10,538 nt of DNA from Oscillospiraceae bacterium. GTDB taxonomy: Bacteria; Bacillota; Clostridia; Oscillospirales; Acutalibacteraceae. This document shows, piece by piece, positions 1-6,358 of the stretch (position 1 is its first letter; each line of letters starts with the position of its first letter). The stretch is from contig CACWJV010000156.1 of assembly GCA_902761265.1 (NCBI GenBank), positions 1 through 10,538 on the forward strand, given 5' to 3'. The notes under the pieces were generated by a model, which had not been told where the DNA came from, did not search any database, and worked only from the letters and a program-made list of their open reading frames with translations. The translations under genes and the position numbers were made by a program.

Positions 1-10
1 GGGGTTTGTC

Positions 11-19
11 TGCTATAAT
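11..19 (+). promoter_or_regulatory. Extended -10 promoter element for rmuC
   Basis: The bases TGCTATAAT form a consensus TATAAT -10 box preceded by the TGn extension. It sits about 29 bases before the rmuC ATG. The matching -35 box would fall left of the window edge, so it cannot be checked. An extended -10 can work with a weak -35. Confidence 0.6.
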
Positions 20-47
20 TTTACCAAATCCTGACGGAGGGGTCAAT

Positions 48-1337
48 ATGAATGCGCAAAACTTTATCATTTTATATGTACTTTTAGGTGCGGTTTTGCT
101 GCTCGGCGTTGTTTTGCTGTTTGTTTTGCTCCGGCGCACCGGCCGCGACGACACCGAACAGCTTTTGCAGCAGCAGTCGGACATGACGGCGCAGCTCGGC
201 GGCCGGCTGCAGCAGATGCAGGGTGCGCTGGCGGACGAATTCAGCCGCAGCCGGATGGAAAACGCCCGCAGCCAAAGCGAAAACCGCCGCGAAATGACGG
301 CGGCCATCGGCGAGATGAGCGGCCGGGTGGAAAAAATGATGCACGACAACTACGCGTTCAACGTCAAAACGTCGCAGACCATCTCGAACGCGATGCTCGA
401 TATGCAAAAGGGCAACGAGGAAAAGCTCGAAAAGATCCGCATGACCGTGGACGAAAAGCTGAACGAAACGCTGACGCGCCGGCTGGACAGTTCGTTTAAA
501 ACCGTCAGCGAACAGCTCGAAAACGTGTATAAATCGCTCGGCGAAATGAAGGTGCTGTCCACCGGCGTGACGGAAAATGTGACGTCGCTCAACCGGATAT
601 TGACCAACGTCAAAGCGCGCGGTACATGGGCGGAGGTACAGCTCGAAGGGCTGCTCGATCAGACGATCCCGGGCATGTATGTCAAAAACTTTGCGCCGCG
701 CGAGGGCAGCCGCGAAGTGGTGGAGTTTGCCGTCAAGATCCCGTCGGGCGACGACAAGGAGCATTTCACGTTTATGCCCATCGACTCGAAGTTTCCGGTG
801 GAGGATTACATCCGGCTGTGTGACGCGGCCGACAGCGGCGACGCCGCCGGCGTGGACGCCGCGCGCAAAGCGCTGGAAGTCCGGGTGCTTTCGCAGGCAC
901 GCGACGTAAAAAAATATATCAACGAGCCGGTCACGACGCCCTTTGCCATCATGTATCTTGCGACGGAGGGACTTTACAGCGAGATCCTCTCGTCCAAAAA
1001 CGGCATCGCCGAGCGCTGCCAGAATGAATGCGGCGTAATGCTCGCCGGTCCGAGCACGATCACGGCGCTGCTCAATTCGCTGTCGATCGGCTTTCGCGCC
1101 ATGGCGATCAACGAAAAAGCCAAGGAGGTGCGCACGCTGCTGGCGGCGGCCAAGGTGCAGTATGAAAAGTTCGGCGTGCAGCTCGACAAGGCACGCAAAA
1201 AAATCGACGAAGCCGGCCGCAGCCTGGACGACGCGCAAAGCCGCAACAACATCATTCAAAAGAAGCTGCGCGCCGTGGAGACGATGGATCGCAGCGAAGC
1301 GGACGAGCTGCTGGGGCTCGACGCGGAAGACGAATAA
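48..1337 (+). CDS. rmuC: DNA recombination protein RmuC homologue
   Basis: The product is a 429-residue RmuC-family protein (PF02646), a membrane-tethered coiled-coil protein with a nuclease-like fold. E. coli RmuC limits inversions at short inverted repeats; the exact biochemical role is not settled. Residues about 6-27 form one hydrophobic N-terminal helix followed by RR. Residues about 30-180 are rich in E, K, Q and R with heptad spacing, as expected for a coiled coil. The RmuC core starts near residue 185 with the family signature KARGTWAEVQLEGLL around residue 190, and PIDSKFP near 244-250. I chose the ATG at 48 because CGGAGGGG lies at the right distance upstream. An in-frame TTG at 6 lies before the -10 box, so it cannot be on the transcript from that promoter. 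The gene stands alone and ends at a strong terminator. It converges with the minus-strand gene on its right. Length and motifs look complete. Confidence 0.93.
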   Translation: MNAQNFIILYVLLGAVLLLGVVLLFVLLRRTGRDDTEQLLQQQSDMTAQLGGRLQQMQGALADEFSRSRMENARSQSENRREMTAAIGEMSGRVEKMMHDNYAFNVKTSQTISNAMLDMQKGNEEKLEKIRMTVDEKLNETLTRRLDSSFKTVSEQLENVYKSLGEMKVLSTGVTENVTSLNRILTNVKARGTWAEVQLEGLLDQTIPGMYVKNFAPREGSREVVEFAVKIPSGDDKEHFTFMPIDSKFPVEDYIRLCDAADSGDAAGVDAARKALEVRVLSQARDVKKYINEPVTTPFAIMYLATEGLYSEILSSKNGIAERCQNECGVMLAGPSTITALLNSLSIGFRAMAINEKAKEVRTLLAAAKVQYEKFGVQLDKARKKIDEAGRSLDDAQSRNNIIQKKLRAVETMDRSEADELLGLDAEDE

Positions 1338-1366
1338 AAAAAGCACCGTATGGTGCTTTTTTTATT
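1337..1366 (+). terminator. Bidirectional intrinsic terminator after rmuC
   Basis: The stem GCACC (1343-1347) pairs with GGTGC (1352-1356) around a GTAT loop. An A tract precedes it and a T7 tract follows it, so the A and T tracts extend the stem. It overlaps the rmuC stop codon. The structure is symmetrical, so on the minus strand it also gives a hairpin followed by a U tract and can stop transcription from the convergent gene at 1491-2201. Confidence 0.88.
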
Positions 1367-1370
1367 CAGG

Positions 1371-1490
1371 GGCGAGGGGAAAAGGGCCGAGGGCCAAGGG
1401 CTTCGTGCACAGTGCATAGTGACGCGCCGGACAATGTGCATTGCAGCAAAAGAATTCCCGCGCAGGAAATGAAAGAATGATAATGAATCA
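1371..1490. other. Convergent intergenic spacer with degenerate short repeats
   Basis: This spacer separates two converging genes and has no credible ORF. It holds purine-rich GGGCGAGGGG/GGGCCGAGGGCC runs, a TGCACAGTGCA near-palindrome at about 1406-1416, and a CAATGTGCATTG palindrome at about 1432-1443. These resemble decayed intergenic repeats, but I cannot assign them to a family. Confidence 0.35.
1447..1468 (-). terminator. Weak candidate terminator of the minus-strand membrane protein gene
   Basis: Read on the minus strand, TTCCT (1468-1464) pairs with GGGAA (1459-1455) around GCGC, including one G-T pair. TTCTTTTG follows. The stem is only five pairs, so this is tentative. The symmetrical hairpin at 1337-1366 is a stronger stop for the same transcript. 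Confidence 0.3.
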
Positions 1491-2201
1491 TCATCCCGCA
1501 AAGCTGTATTGCACCAGCTTGTAGGTTGCGCGGCGGGCGGCAAGGTTGAGCGTCACTTTCATATTGCCGGCAAAGCTCTCCCAGCCCCAGTAGACCTCTG
1601 TGTCGCCGTCTGTTTCCTCCGGGTTTGGTTCGCCGTGCTGTTCGGCGTGCGCGGCGCGGATCTCGGCTCGCAGATCGTCAAACGATTTTTGCGGCAGAGA
1701 AAAGGAAAGCGTGGCGCCGCTGTCTTTGAAAAAGACCGTGACCTGGCCGACGTCGCAGTAGTGAAAGGCTGCGTCCGTGGCGTCCGCCGGAATCGCGGCA
1801 GGGAAGAACAGGTTGGACATATCGTCGTCCCATTTGCCGTAAGATGCCGGGTCGTTTGTTTCGGATGAAAGCCGGTACGCGCCGAACACCGTTTCCGGCG
1901 CGAAAACAGCGTCTTCATTGGACACGGCAACCCAAAAAGAAAACGCGTGCGCCAAAAGCAGCGGGATCAGCGCCAGCACAAGGACGACCGTTTTCGTTGT
2001 GCGATAGGCACGCGTCCGCTCCTTTTTGCGCAGTGCGCCGACGAACGCCCAAAGCGGAAACACAAGATAAAGCACCGCCAGCCACAGGTTGGTCGGGTTC
2101 CACGGATAAGCCAGTGTGACTGTCCAATAGATCAGCCCTGCCAGCGTGACGCCAAGCCACAAAGCAGAAAGCACGATTTTTATCATTTGCCACGGTTTCA
2201 T
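1491..2201 (-). CDS. Hypothetical three-helix membrane protein with exported C-terminal domain
   Basis: I do not recognise this 236-residue protein. Three hydrophobic helices are visible at residues about 6-30, 38-57 and 69-94. A basic RKKERTRAYR loop lies between helices 2 and 3, which places that loop in the cytoplasm. The remaining ~140 residues are soluble, acidic and probably outside the cell. They contain aromatic motifs such as YGKWDDDMSNLFFP and EVYWGWESFAG, and the end reads like beta strands (MKVTLNLAARRATYKLVQYSF). The start is the ATG at 2201 because AGGAGGG precedes it at good spacing. The open frame continues 77 codons further upstream, but that stretch runs through intergenic repeat DNA and has no ribosome binding site. 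It is the last gene of the minus-strand cluster, 241 bases from rpiB, and probably has its own promoter. Confidence 0.75.
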   Translation of the reverse strand: MKPWQMIKIVLSALWLGVTLAGLIYWTVTLAYPWNPTNLWLAVLYLVFPLWAFVGALRKKERTRAYRTTKTVVLVLALIPLLLAHAFSFWVAVSNEDAVFAPETVFGAYRLSSETNDPASYGKWDDDMSNLFFPAAIPADATDAAFHYCDVGQVTVFFKDSGATLSFSLPQKSFDDLRAEIRAAHAEQHGEPNPEETDGDTEVYWGWESFAGNMKVTLNLAARRATYKLVQYSFAG

Positions 2202-2220
2202 ACAAATCCCTCCTTTTTCC

Positions 2221-2249
2221 AGTATATCAAAGAGAAAACAATCCCGCAA
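2221..2249 (-). promoter_or_regulatory. Candidate promoter of the membrane protein gene
   Basis: On the minus strand TTGCGG (2249-2244) is separated by 17 bases from TATACT (2226-2221), with an extended TGA just before the -10. The predicted start near 2214 would leave a leader of only about 13 bases, beginning at the ribosome binding site. That is short but workable. The -35 lies inside the inverted repeat at 2237-2266. Confidence 0.45.
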
Positions 2250-2266
2250 GCAGAATCGGGATTGTT
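2237..2266 (-). terminator. 10-bp inverted repeat: rpiB terminator or operator
   Basis: AACAATCCCG (2237-2246) and CGGGATTGTT (2257-2266) are perfect reverse complements around a 10-base loop. On the minus strand the hairpin is followed by TTCTCTTT, so it can serve as an intrinsic terminator for rpiB, about 180 bases after its stop. It also overlaps the candidate -35 box of the next gene, so it could be an operator instead. The sequence does not decide between these. Confidence 0.5.
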
Positions 2267-2332
2267 CAGAAAAATGTAAGGATTCCATGACGACCTTGCC
2301 AATATCGCTCCGCCGGTTGCGCGGGCGAAAAG

Positions 2333-2427
2333 AAAAAGAACGGCTGCCGGTTTTCCCGCGACCGCAATTCCGAATTCCGCATTCCGAATTAAAAAGAGCG
2401 GCCGCCGGTTTTCCCGCGACCGCAATT
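2333..2427. repeat. 37-bp direct repeat pair carrying GGAATTC-type units
   Basis: The segments 2333-2369 and 2391-2427 match over 37 bases with two differences. Both contain GCCGGTTTTCCCGCGACCGC followed by AATT. The first copy runs on into AATTCCG-type units at 2366-2390. The second runs into a diverged AATT/TCAATT run at 2424-2450, which contains the rpiB stop codon. The CCGCGACC motif just before the AATTCCG units also occurs at the right ends of the elements at 2960-3313 and 4025-4291, so these are extra copies of the same end sequence. Confidence 0.8.
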
Positions 2428-2442
2428 TTCAATTATCAAATT

Positions 2443-2898
2443 TCAATTCTCAACTTCAAACGTGCCGTTCTCAATCGCCGTGATCTGATCCACGCGGCGC
2501 TGATGGCGTCCGCCTTCAAATTCTGTGTTGAGGAACACGTCCACCATCTCAATGGCAAGCCCAGCGCCGAGCACGCGGCCGCCCATGCAAAGCGCGTTGG
2601 CGTCGTTGTGCAAACGGGTGTACTTCGCGCTGAAATAATCCGAGCAGCACGCCGCGCGGATGCCCTTGACCTTGTTGGCAGCCATGGAGATGCCGATGCC
2701 GGTGCCGCAGCAGAGGATGGCCTTTTCACATTTGCCGCTTACAACAGCCTGACAGGTTTTGTAGGCGATTTTGGCGTAGTCGATGGACTCCGGCGTATAG
2801 GTGCCGAAATCCTCATAGGCGACGCCGATGTCGTCGAGGTGTTTTTTGATTTCTTCCTTGAGGGCGAAGCCGCCGTGGTCTGCGCCGAGTGCAATCAT
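2443..2898 (-). CDS. rpiB: Ribose-5-phosphate isomerase B
   Basis: The 151-residue product matches RpiB/LacAB (PF02502), a soluble homodimer that interconverts ribose 5-phosphate and ribulose 5-phosphate in the non-oxidative pentose phosphate pathway. Visible motifs in order are GADHGG (5-10, Asp7-His8 at the sugar site), CCGTGIGISMAANK (63-76, the catalytic cysteine and phosphate/anion loop), LHNDANALCMGGR (96-108) and the C-terminal GGRHQRRVDQI (129-139). Length is normal for the family (about 150). The ATG at 2898 has AAGGAG at a suitable distance. The last codons (GTTGAGAATTGA) merge into an AATTGA-type repeat run, so the stop codon is repeat-derived. It lies downstream of tsaE and tsaB on the same strand, with element 1 between it and tsaB. 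Confidence 0.95.
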   Translation of the reverse strand: MIALGADHGGFALKEEIKKHLDDIGVAYEDFGTYTPESIDYAKIAYKTCQAVVSGKCEKAILCCGTGIGISMAANKVKGIRAACCSDYFSAKYTRLHNDANALCMGGRVLGAGLAIEMVDVFLNTEFEGGRHQRRVDQITAIENGTFEVEN

Positions 2899-2920
2899 GT
2901 TTTTTTTCTCCTTTACCGTG

Positions 2921-2949
2921 ATTATTTATTAAAAGGTGGTACCTCTTAA
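2921..2949 (-). promoter_or_regulatory. Weak candidate promoter of rpiB
   Basis: On the minus strand TTAAGA (2949-2944) lies 17 bases before AATAAT (2926-2921). Each box departs from the consensus by one or two bases. The repeat element at 2960-3313 starts just upstream. This would let rpiB be transcribed independently of tsaEB, but the match is modest. Confidence 0.3.
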
Positions 2950-2959
2950 GTGTATTTTC

Positions 2960-3313
2960 AATTCGGAATTCGGAATGCGGAATTCGGAATTGTGGGGCGC
3001 GGGTCTCCGGTGGAGACCTTTGCCGCAGGCAAAAACGCCGACCGAGTCGGCAGACGAGATTCGCCGCCTGCGGCGATGCGCCAAAGGTGGCTGTTTTTTA
3101 TATTCTTTCCTTTACAGAAAGTGATTCATAACATTATTGTTTTTGAAACGGTCGTTTGGCGGGCGGGGTGTTAGATTTTGGAATCTGTTCAAGCGGATAC
3201 GATCTGCTGTCTGGTGGTGGCAAATCGGCTGTTTCGCGGAGAAACGGTTCGATTTGGTTGCGATTATGCCCCGCGACCTTCATTCCGCATTCCGCATTCC
3301 GAATTCCAAATTA
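2960..3313. repeat. Intergenic repeat element copy 1 with terminal inverted repeats
   Basis: This fills most of the 412-base gap between tsaB and rpiB; no credible gene lies in it. The left end (2960-2991) is 32 bases of GGAATTC/GGAATGC units. The right end (3281-3313) is built from the complementary ATTCCG units and is preceded by CCGCGACC. Shared interior blocks with copy 2 at 4025-4291 are CGCCGCCTGCGGCGATGCGC (3062-3081, identical to 4063-4082) and a 24-base block at 3181-3204 that matches 4161-4184 at 19 positions. The interior carries several hairpins. No transposase is present, so if mobile it is non-autonomous and MITE-like. Confidence 0.75.
3002..3087. other. Cluster of hairpins inside repeat element copy 1
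   Basis: Adjacent stems are GGTCTCC/GGAGACC (3002-3008/3012-3018), TTTGCC/GGCAAA (3019-3024/3028-3033), GCCGAC/GTCGGC (3037-3042/3046-3051) and TCGCCG/CGGCGA (3061-3066/3071-3076). An alternative long-range fold pairs 3022-3030 with 3066-3074 and CCTTTG (3017-3022) with CAAAGG (3082-3087). The pairings are read directly; whether the DNA or its RNA folds this way in the cell is unknown. Confidence 0.5.
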
Positions 3314-4003
3314 GCTTCGTGCGCTTCGCGCACGAAGCTCGCGTTCCGCCTGCGGCAGCCGCAGATAGACCGGCAAAAGCGCCTGCGCGTCGAGCAGCTT
3401 GCTCTCGTCAAAGTTTCGCTCCGCCGCCAGTGCGACCGACGCGGCGTTTTGAAACCGCGTGAGTGCCGGTGCGGCAGGGTAGGGCAAAGACTGCGCACAC
3501 TTTTCGGCGCCGTCGCCGACAAAGATGATACGCTTGCCGCTGTATTGCTCCAGCAGTGTGCCGAGGTCTTCGATTTTGAGCGCGGCGTCTGCGGTCAGCC
3601 GTGTGACCGTGTCGCCCTGAATATCAAACAGCGCCGTATAGACCTGGTTGCACCGCGCGTCCATCACGGCGCACGCGAGCGTGTCCTGCCTGAGCAGATT
3701 GTAGGCGAGCCCCTCCAAAGTGGAAACGGCGAGCGCCTGTTTGCCGGTGCCGTCGCACAGCCCCTTGATGGCGGCGATACCGATACGGATGCCGGTGAAC
3801 GAGCCCGGCCCGACCGCGCAGGCGAAACAGTCGATGGAATCCAGCGGTGTTTCGCTGTTTTGCAAAAGCGAATCGATCATCGGCAGCAGCGTGCGCGAAT
3901 GGGTCAGCCCGGCGTTGGTGCTGCTTTGGGCGCGGATACGGCCGTCTTCCACAACGGCCACCGACGCACAAACCGCGCTGGTGTCAACAGATAGGATTCT
4001 CAT
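3311..4003 (-). CDS. tsaB: tRNA t6A biosynthesis protein TsaB (YeaZ)
   Basis: The 230-residue product is TsaB, the ASKHA-fold partner that pairs with TsaD and TsaE to transfer the threonylcarbamoyl group to A37 of ANN-decoding tRNAs. TsaB is a scaffold and has no enzymatic activity of its own in characterised bacteria. Motifs seen are the N-terminal ILSVDTS (3-9), VGPGSFTGIRIGIAAIKGL (64-82), DARCNQVY (115-122) and the C-terminal PVYLRLPQAER. Length fits the family (about 220-240). The ATG at 4003 follows GGAGG. The last nine codons are the 10-bp palindrome at 3314-3338, read as ELRARSARS, followed directly by TAA at the edge of repeat element copy 1. The native C-terminus may therefore have been altered by the repeat. 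It lies between tsaE (upstream) and rpiB (downstream). Confidence 0.94.
   Translation of the reverse strand: MRILSVDTSAVCASVAVVEDGRIRAQSSTNAGLTHSRTLLPMIDSLLQNSETPLDSIDCFACAVGPGSFTGIRIGIAAIKGLCDGTGKQALAVSTLEGLAYNLLRQDTLACAVMDARCNQVYTALFDIQGDTVTRLTADAALKIEDLGTLLEQYSGKRIIFVGDGAEKCAQSLPYPAAPALTRFQNAASVALAAERNFDESKLLDAQALLPVYLRLPQAERELRARSARS
3314..3338. repeat. Perfect 10-bp palindrome at the 3' end of tsaB
   Basis: GCTTCGTGCG (3314-3323) and CGCACGAAGC (3329-3338) are exact reverse complements around CTTCG. The hairpin is inside the tsaB reading frame and touches the stop codon. No T tract follows on the minus strand, so it is not a classical terminator. It could pause polymerase, protect RNA, or be a relic of the adjacent element. 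Confidence 0.7.
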
Positions 4004-4024
4004 AGTGTGAACCTCCGGAAAGCT

Positions 4025-4698
<674 letters not shown>

Positions 4699-4727
4699 CG
4701 GTCTGCCTCCTTTCGGGTGATGCTTCT

Positions 4728-4755
4728 ATTTTAGCACAAAATGCGCAGAAGTCAA
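4728..4755 (-). promoter_or_regulatory. Promoter of tsaE (minus-strand cluster)
   Basis: On the minus strand TTGACT (4755-4750) is followed after 16 bases by TAAAAT (4733-4728), with TGC just before the -10 as an extended element. The predicted start near 4721 gives a leader of about 23 bases with AAAGGAGG. It is back to back with the promoter at 4783-4811. Confidence 0.65.
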
Positions 4756-4782
4756 CCAAATGTATAAAAAGAAAAGTTCCCC

Positions 4783-4811
4783 TTGCATTCTGCGGCAAAA
4801 TAGATTATGAT
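4783..4811 (+). promoter_or_regulatory. Promoter of the RodA/FtsW-like gene
   Basis: TTGCAT (4783-4788) is separated by 17 bases from TATGAT (4806-4811), each one or two bases from consensus. The predicted start near 4818 leaves a leader of about 38 bases with a GGGGAGGGAGG ribosome binding site at 4841-4851. Confidence 0.65.
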
Positions 4812-4855
4812 ATATAGGATCTATTCCGTTGTGCCGAAAAGGGGAGGGAGGAAAC

Positions 4856-5969
4856 ATGAAAGGACAAACGCTGAAAAAGGCGGTCAAGGAAACCGACTGG
4901 CTGTTTATGGCCCTTTGTTTCCTGCTGTCCGTCTTCGGAATCATGATGGTGGCAAGCGCAACCTACCGCACCCGCGGCGACGACGCGCTGCTTTCGCGCG
5001 ACGCGCTGGTTATGGTGCTGGCGACGATACTGGGTATGGCGATCGCGCTGATGATCTCGTTTATCGACTACGATCTGATTTTGAAGCTTTGGCCCGTGTG
5101 GGCGCTCGGGTCGGTGGGACTGATGCTGCTGCTTTTAACGCCGCTCGGCGTGGCGCCCGACGCGCGGTCCGACGCGCGAAGCTGGCTGAAGGTCTTCGGT
5201 CTCGGCTCCTATACACTCTATCTGCAGCCGTCGGAGATTCTCAAAATCGGCTTTATCATCACCTTTTCCGTCCACCTCAACCGGGTACGCCACGATCTTT
5301 CGTCGTTTCGCAACGTGCTGCAGCTCGCTTTGCACGCGGCGATCCCGATCGGGCTGGTCGTCGTCACCGGCGACTTTTGCGGCGGGTCTGTTGCTGGTCG
5401 GCGCGGCGTCGCCGATCATCTGGTACCGCGTGTTCGACGATATCCAGCGCAACCGCATCCTCGCGTTGCTCAAGCCCGACGACTACCCGAAGGAGATCTA
5501 TCAGCAGCGGCAGGCGATGCACGCGATGCAAAACGGCGGCCTCTTCGGCACGGGGTATCTCCACGGCGATTTCACCCAGAGCAACTCCATCCCGGAAAGC
5601 CAGAACGACATGATCTTTTCCGTAATCGGCGAAGAACTCGGCTTTGTCGGCGCGCTCGCGCTGCTGGTGCTGTTTGCGCTGTTTGCGCTGCGCGTGGTGC
5701 AAAACGGCAAACGTGCCCGCAACTTCTCCGCGCTGATGCTGTCCTACGGCATCATGTTTATGGTGATGGCGCAGATGGTCGTCAATATCGGCATGTGTAC
5801 GCAGATGCTGCCCGTGATCGGCATCACGCTGCCGTTTATCAGCGCCGGCGGCTCGTCGATTATCTGTTTGTATCTCGCGGTCGGGCTCGCGCTGAGCGTC
5901 TACCGCTCCTCGCAGGGGCTGCAGTATGACGACTACCGCTATGCGCGGCTGGCGGTCAGTTACGATTGA
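4856..5969 (+). pseudogene. RodA/FtsW-type SEDS glycosyltransferase, interrupted by a +1 frameshift
   Basis: The gene encodes a multi-pass peptidoglycan polymerase of the SEDS family (RodA/FtsW/SpoVE), which polymerises lipid II with a partner transpeptidase. From the ATG at 4856 the frame holds through VVVTGDF (residue 174), then continues as unrelated sequence to a stop at 5927-5929. The correct remainder (AAGLLLVGAASPIIWYR onward) is in the next frame and ends at the TGA at 5967-5969. Removing one T from TTTT at 5375-5378 restores a 370-residue protein, about the usual RodA length. The rejoined protein keeps IPESQNDMIFSVIGEELG with the expected catalytic Asp at about residue 251, and NIGMCTQMLPVIGITLPFISAGGSS near the end. 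QQRQAMHAMQNGGLFGTGYLHG is more RodA-like than FtsW-like. Causes could be a sequencing error, a real inactivating mutation, or less likely programmed +1 slippage. Confidence 0.85.
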
Positions 5970-6030
5970 CGCCTTTCGTCAACTTGAACAACGATAAAAA
6001 AGAATTCTTTCTTTCTTTTTGCGTTTTTGC
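5966..6030 (+). terminator. Weak candidate terminator region after the RodA-like gene
   Basis: TTGACG (5966-5971) pairs with CGTCAA (5977-5982) over the stop codon but has no T tract. About 20 bases later AAAGAATTCTTT is followed by T-rich sequence to 6027. Neither is a convincing intrinsic terminator by itself. The T-box promoter starts right after, so some stop is expected here. Confidence 0.25.
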
Positions 6031-6033
6031 TTG

Positions 6034-6062
6034 TTGACTTTTACACTTTCGCGTGTTAAAAT
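6034..6062 (+). promoter_or_regulatory. Promoter of the T-box operon
   Basis: TTGACT (6034-6039) and TAAAAT (6057-6062) are 17 bases apart, a near-consensus housekeeping promoter. The predicted start is near 6069, at the beginning of the T-box leader. Confidence 0.75.
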
Positions 6063-6068
6063 ATCTGC

Positions 6069-6342
6069 AATATCACAAAATGCAGCGACGGAATTAAGCA
6101 ATGCTTTTGTACCGTTCAGAGAGCCGGCGGTTGGTGTGAGCCGGTCGGAGGAAGCGTTCGCTGTCTCGTTCCCGAGCAGATCTGCCCAACGTCTTTGTGC
6201 TGTGTAAGCAGATCCGGCCAGCCCCGTTATCATGGCTGCGGACTTGTTAGAGTCCCGATAAGCGGTCGCTTTTGCGGCAACCAAGGTGGTACCACGGAGT
6301 TTCTTCGTCCTTGAGAGTTTTCTCAGGGACGTTATTTTTTTT
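6069..6342 (+). promoter_or_regulatory. T-box riboswitch leader (probably tRNA-Leu)
   Basis: This untranslated leader shows the parts of a T-box, which binds a specific uncharged tRNA and then prevents termination. The T-box core AAGGTGGTACCACGG is at 6283-6297; its UGGU faces the tRNA ACCA end and implies an A discriminator base. The Stem I AGAGAG motif is at 6118-6123, followed by a hairpin CCGGC/GCCGG (6124-6128/6140-6144) with a GGTTGGTG-type loop. A kink-turn-like base is made of GACGGAA (6087-6093) and TTCCCGAG (6169-6176). A further stem is GGACT/AGTCC (6240-6244/6251-6255). The antiterminator pairs CAAGG (6282-6286) with CCTTG (6309-6313). With the fold AATGCTTTT (6100-6108) to GGAAGCGTT (6150-6158), CUC at 6165-6167 sits in the specifier position, which means Leu. 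An alternative base pairing of CAGCGA with TCGCTG makes this assignment uncertain. Confidence 0.9.
6306..6342 (+). terminator. T-box attenuator terminator
   Basis: CGTCCTTGAGA (6306-6316) pairs with TCTCAGGGACG (6321-6331) with one G-T pair and a GTTT loop. TTATTTTTTTT follows. The 5' arm contains CCTTG, which the T-box core pairs with in the antiterminated state, so the two structures are mutually exclusive. Confidence 0.92.
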
Positions 6343-6358
6343 CGAAAGGATGATTCTG

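Noticed and set aside
2202..2432. 77-codon N-terminal extension of the membrane protein
   Set aside because: The extension would translate the inverted repeat and the 37-base repeat DNA and has no ribosome binding site. The ATG at 2201 has AGGAGGG at good spacing.
2931..2943. T-box-like core AAGGTGGTACC on the plus strand upstream of rpiB
   Set aside because: The ACGG part of the core, a terminator, Stem I motifs and any downstream plus-strand gene are all missing. GGTACC is a common palindrome, so this is chance or a distant relic.
2146..2949. Plus-strand open frame of 267 codons over the rpiB region
   Set aside because: It is antisense to rpiB and passes through repeat DNA; rpiB has strong motifs and a ribosome binding site.
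5391..5969. Separate plus-strand ORF beginning with TTG inside the RodA-like gene
   Set aside because: It is the in-frame second half of the SEDS protein after the frameshift. It has no ribosome binding site and lacks the first membrane helices, so I treat it as part of one interrupted gene.
6350..6352. Upstream ATG as the start of the LeuA-like protein
   Set aside because: It overlaps the AAAGGA ribosome binding site, which is correctly placed only for the ATG at 6359.
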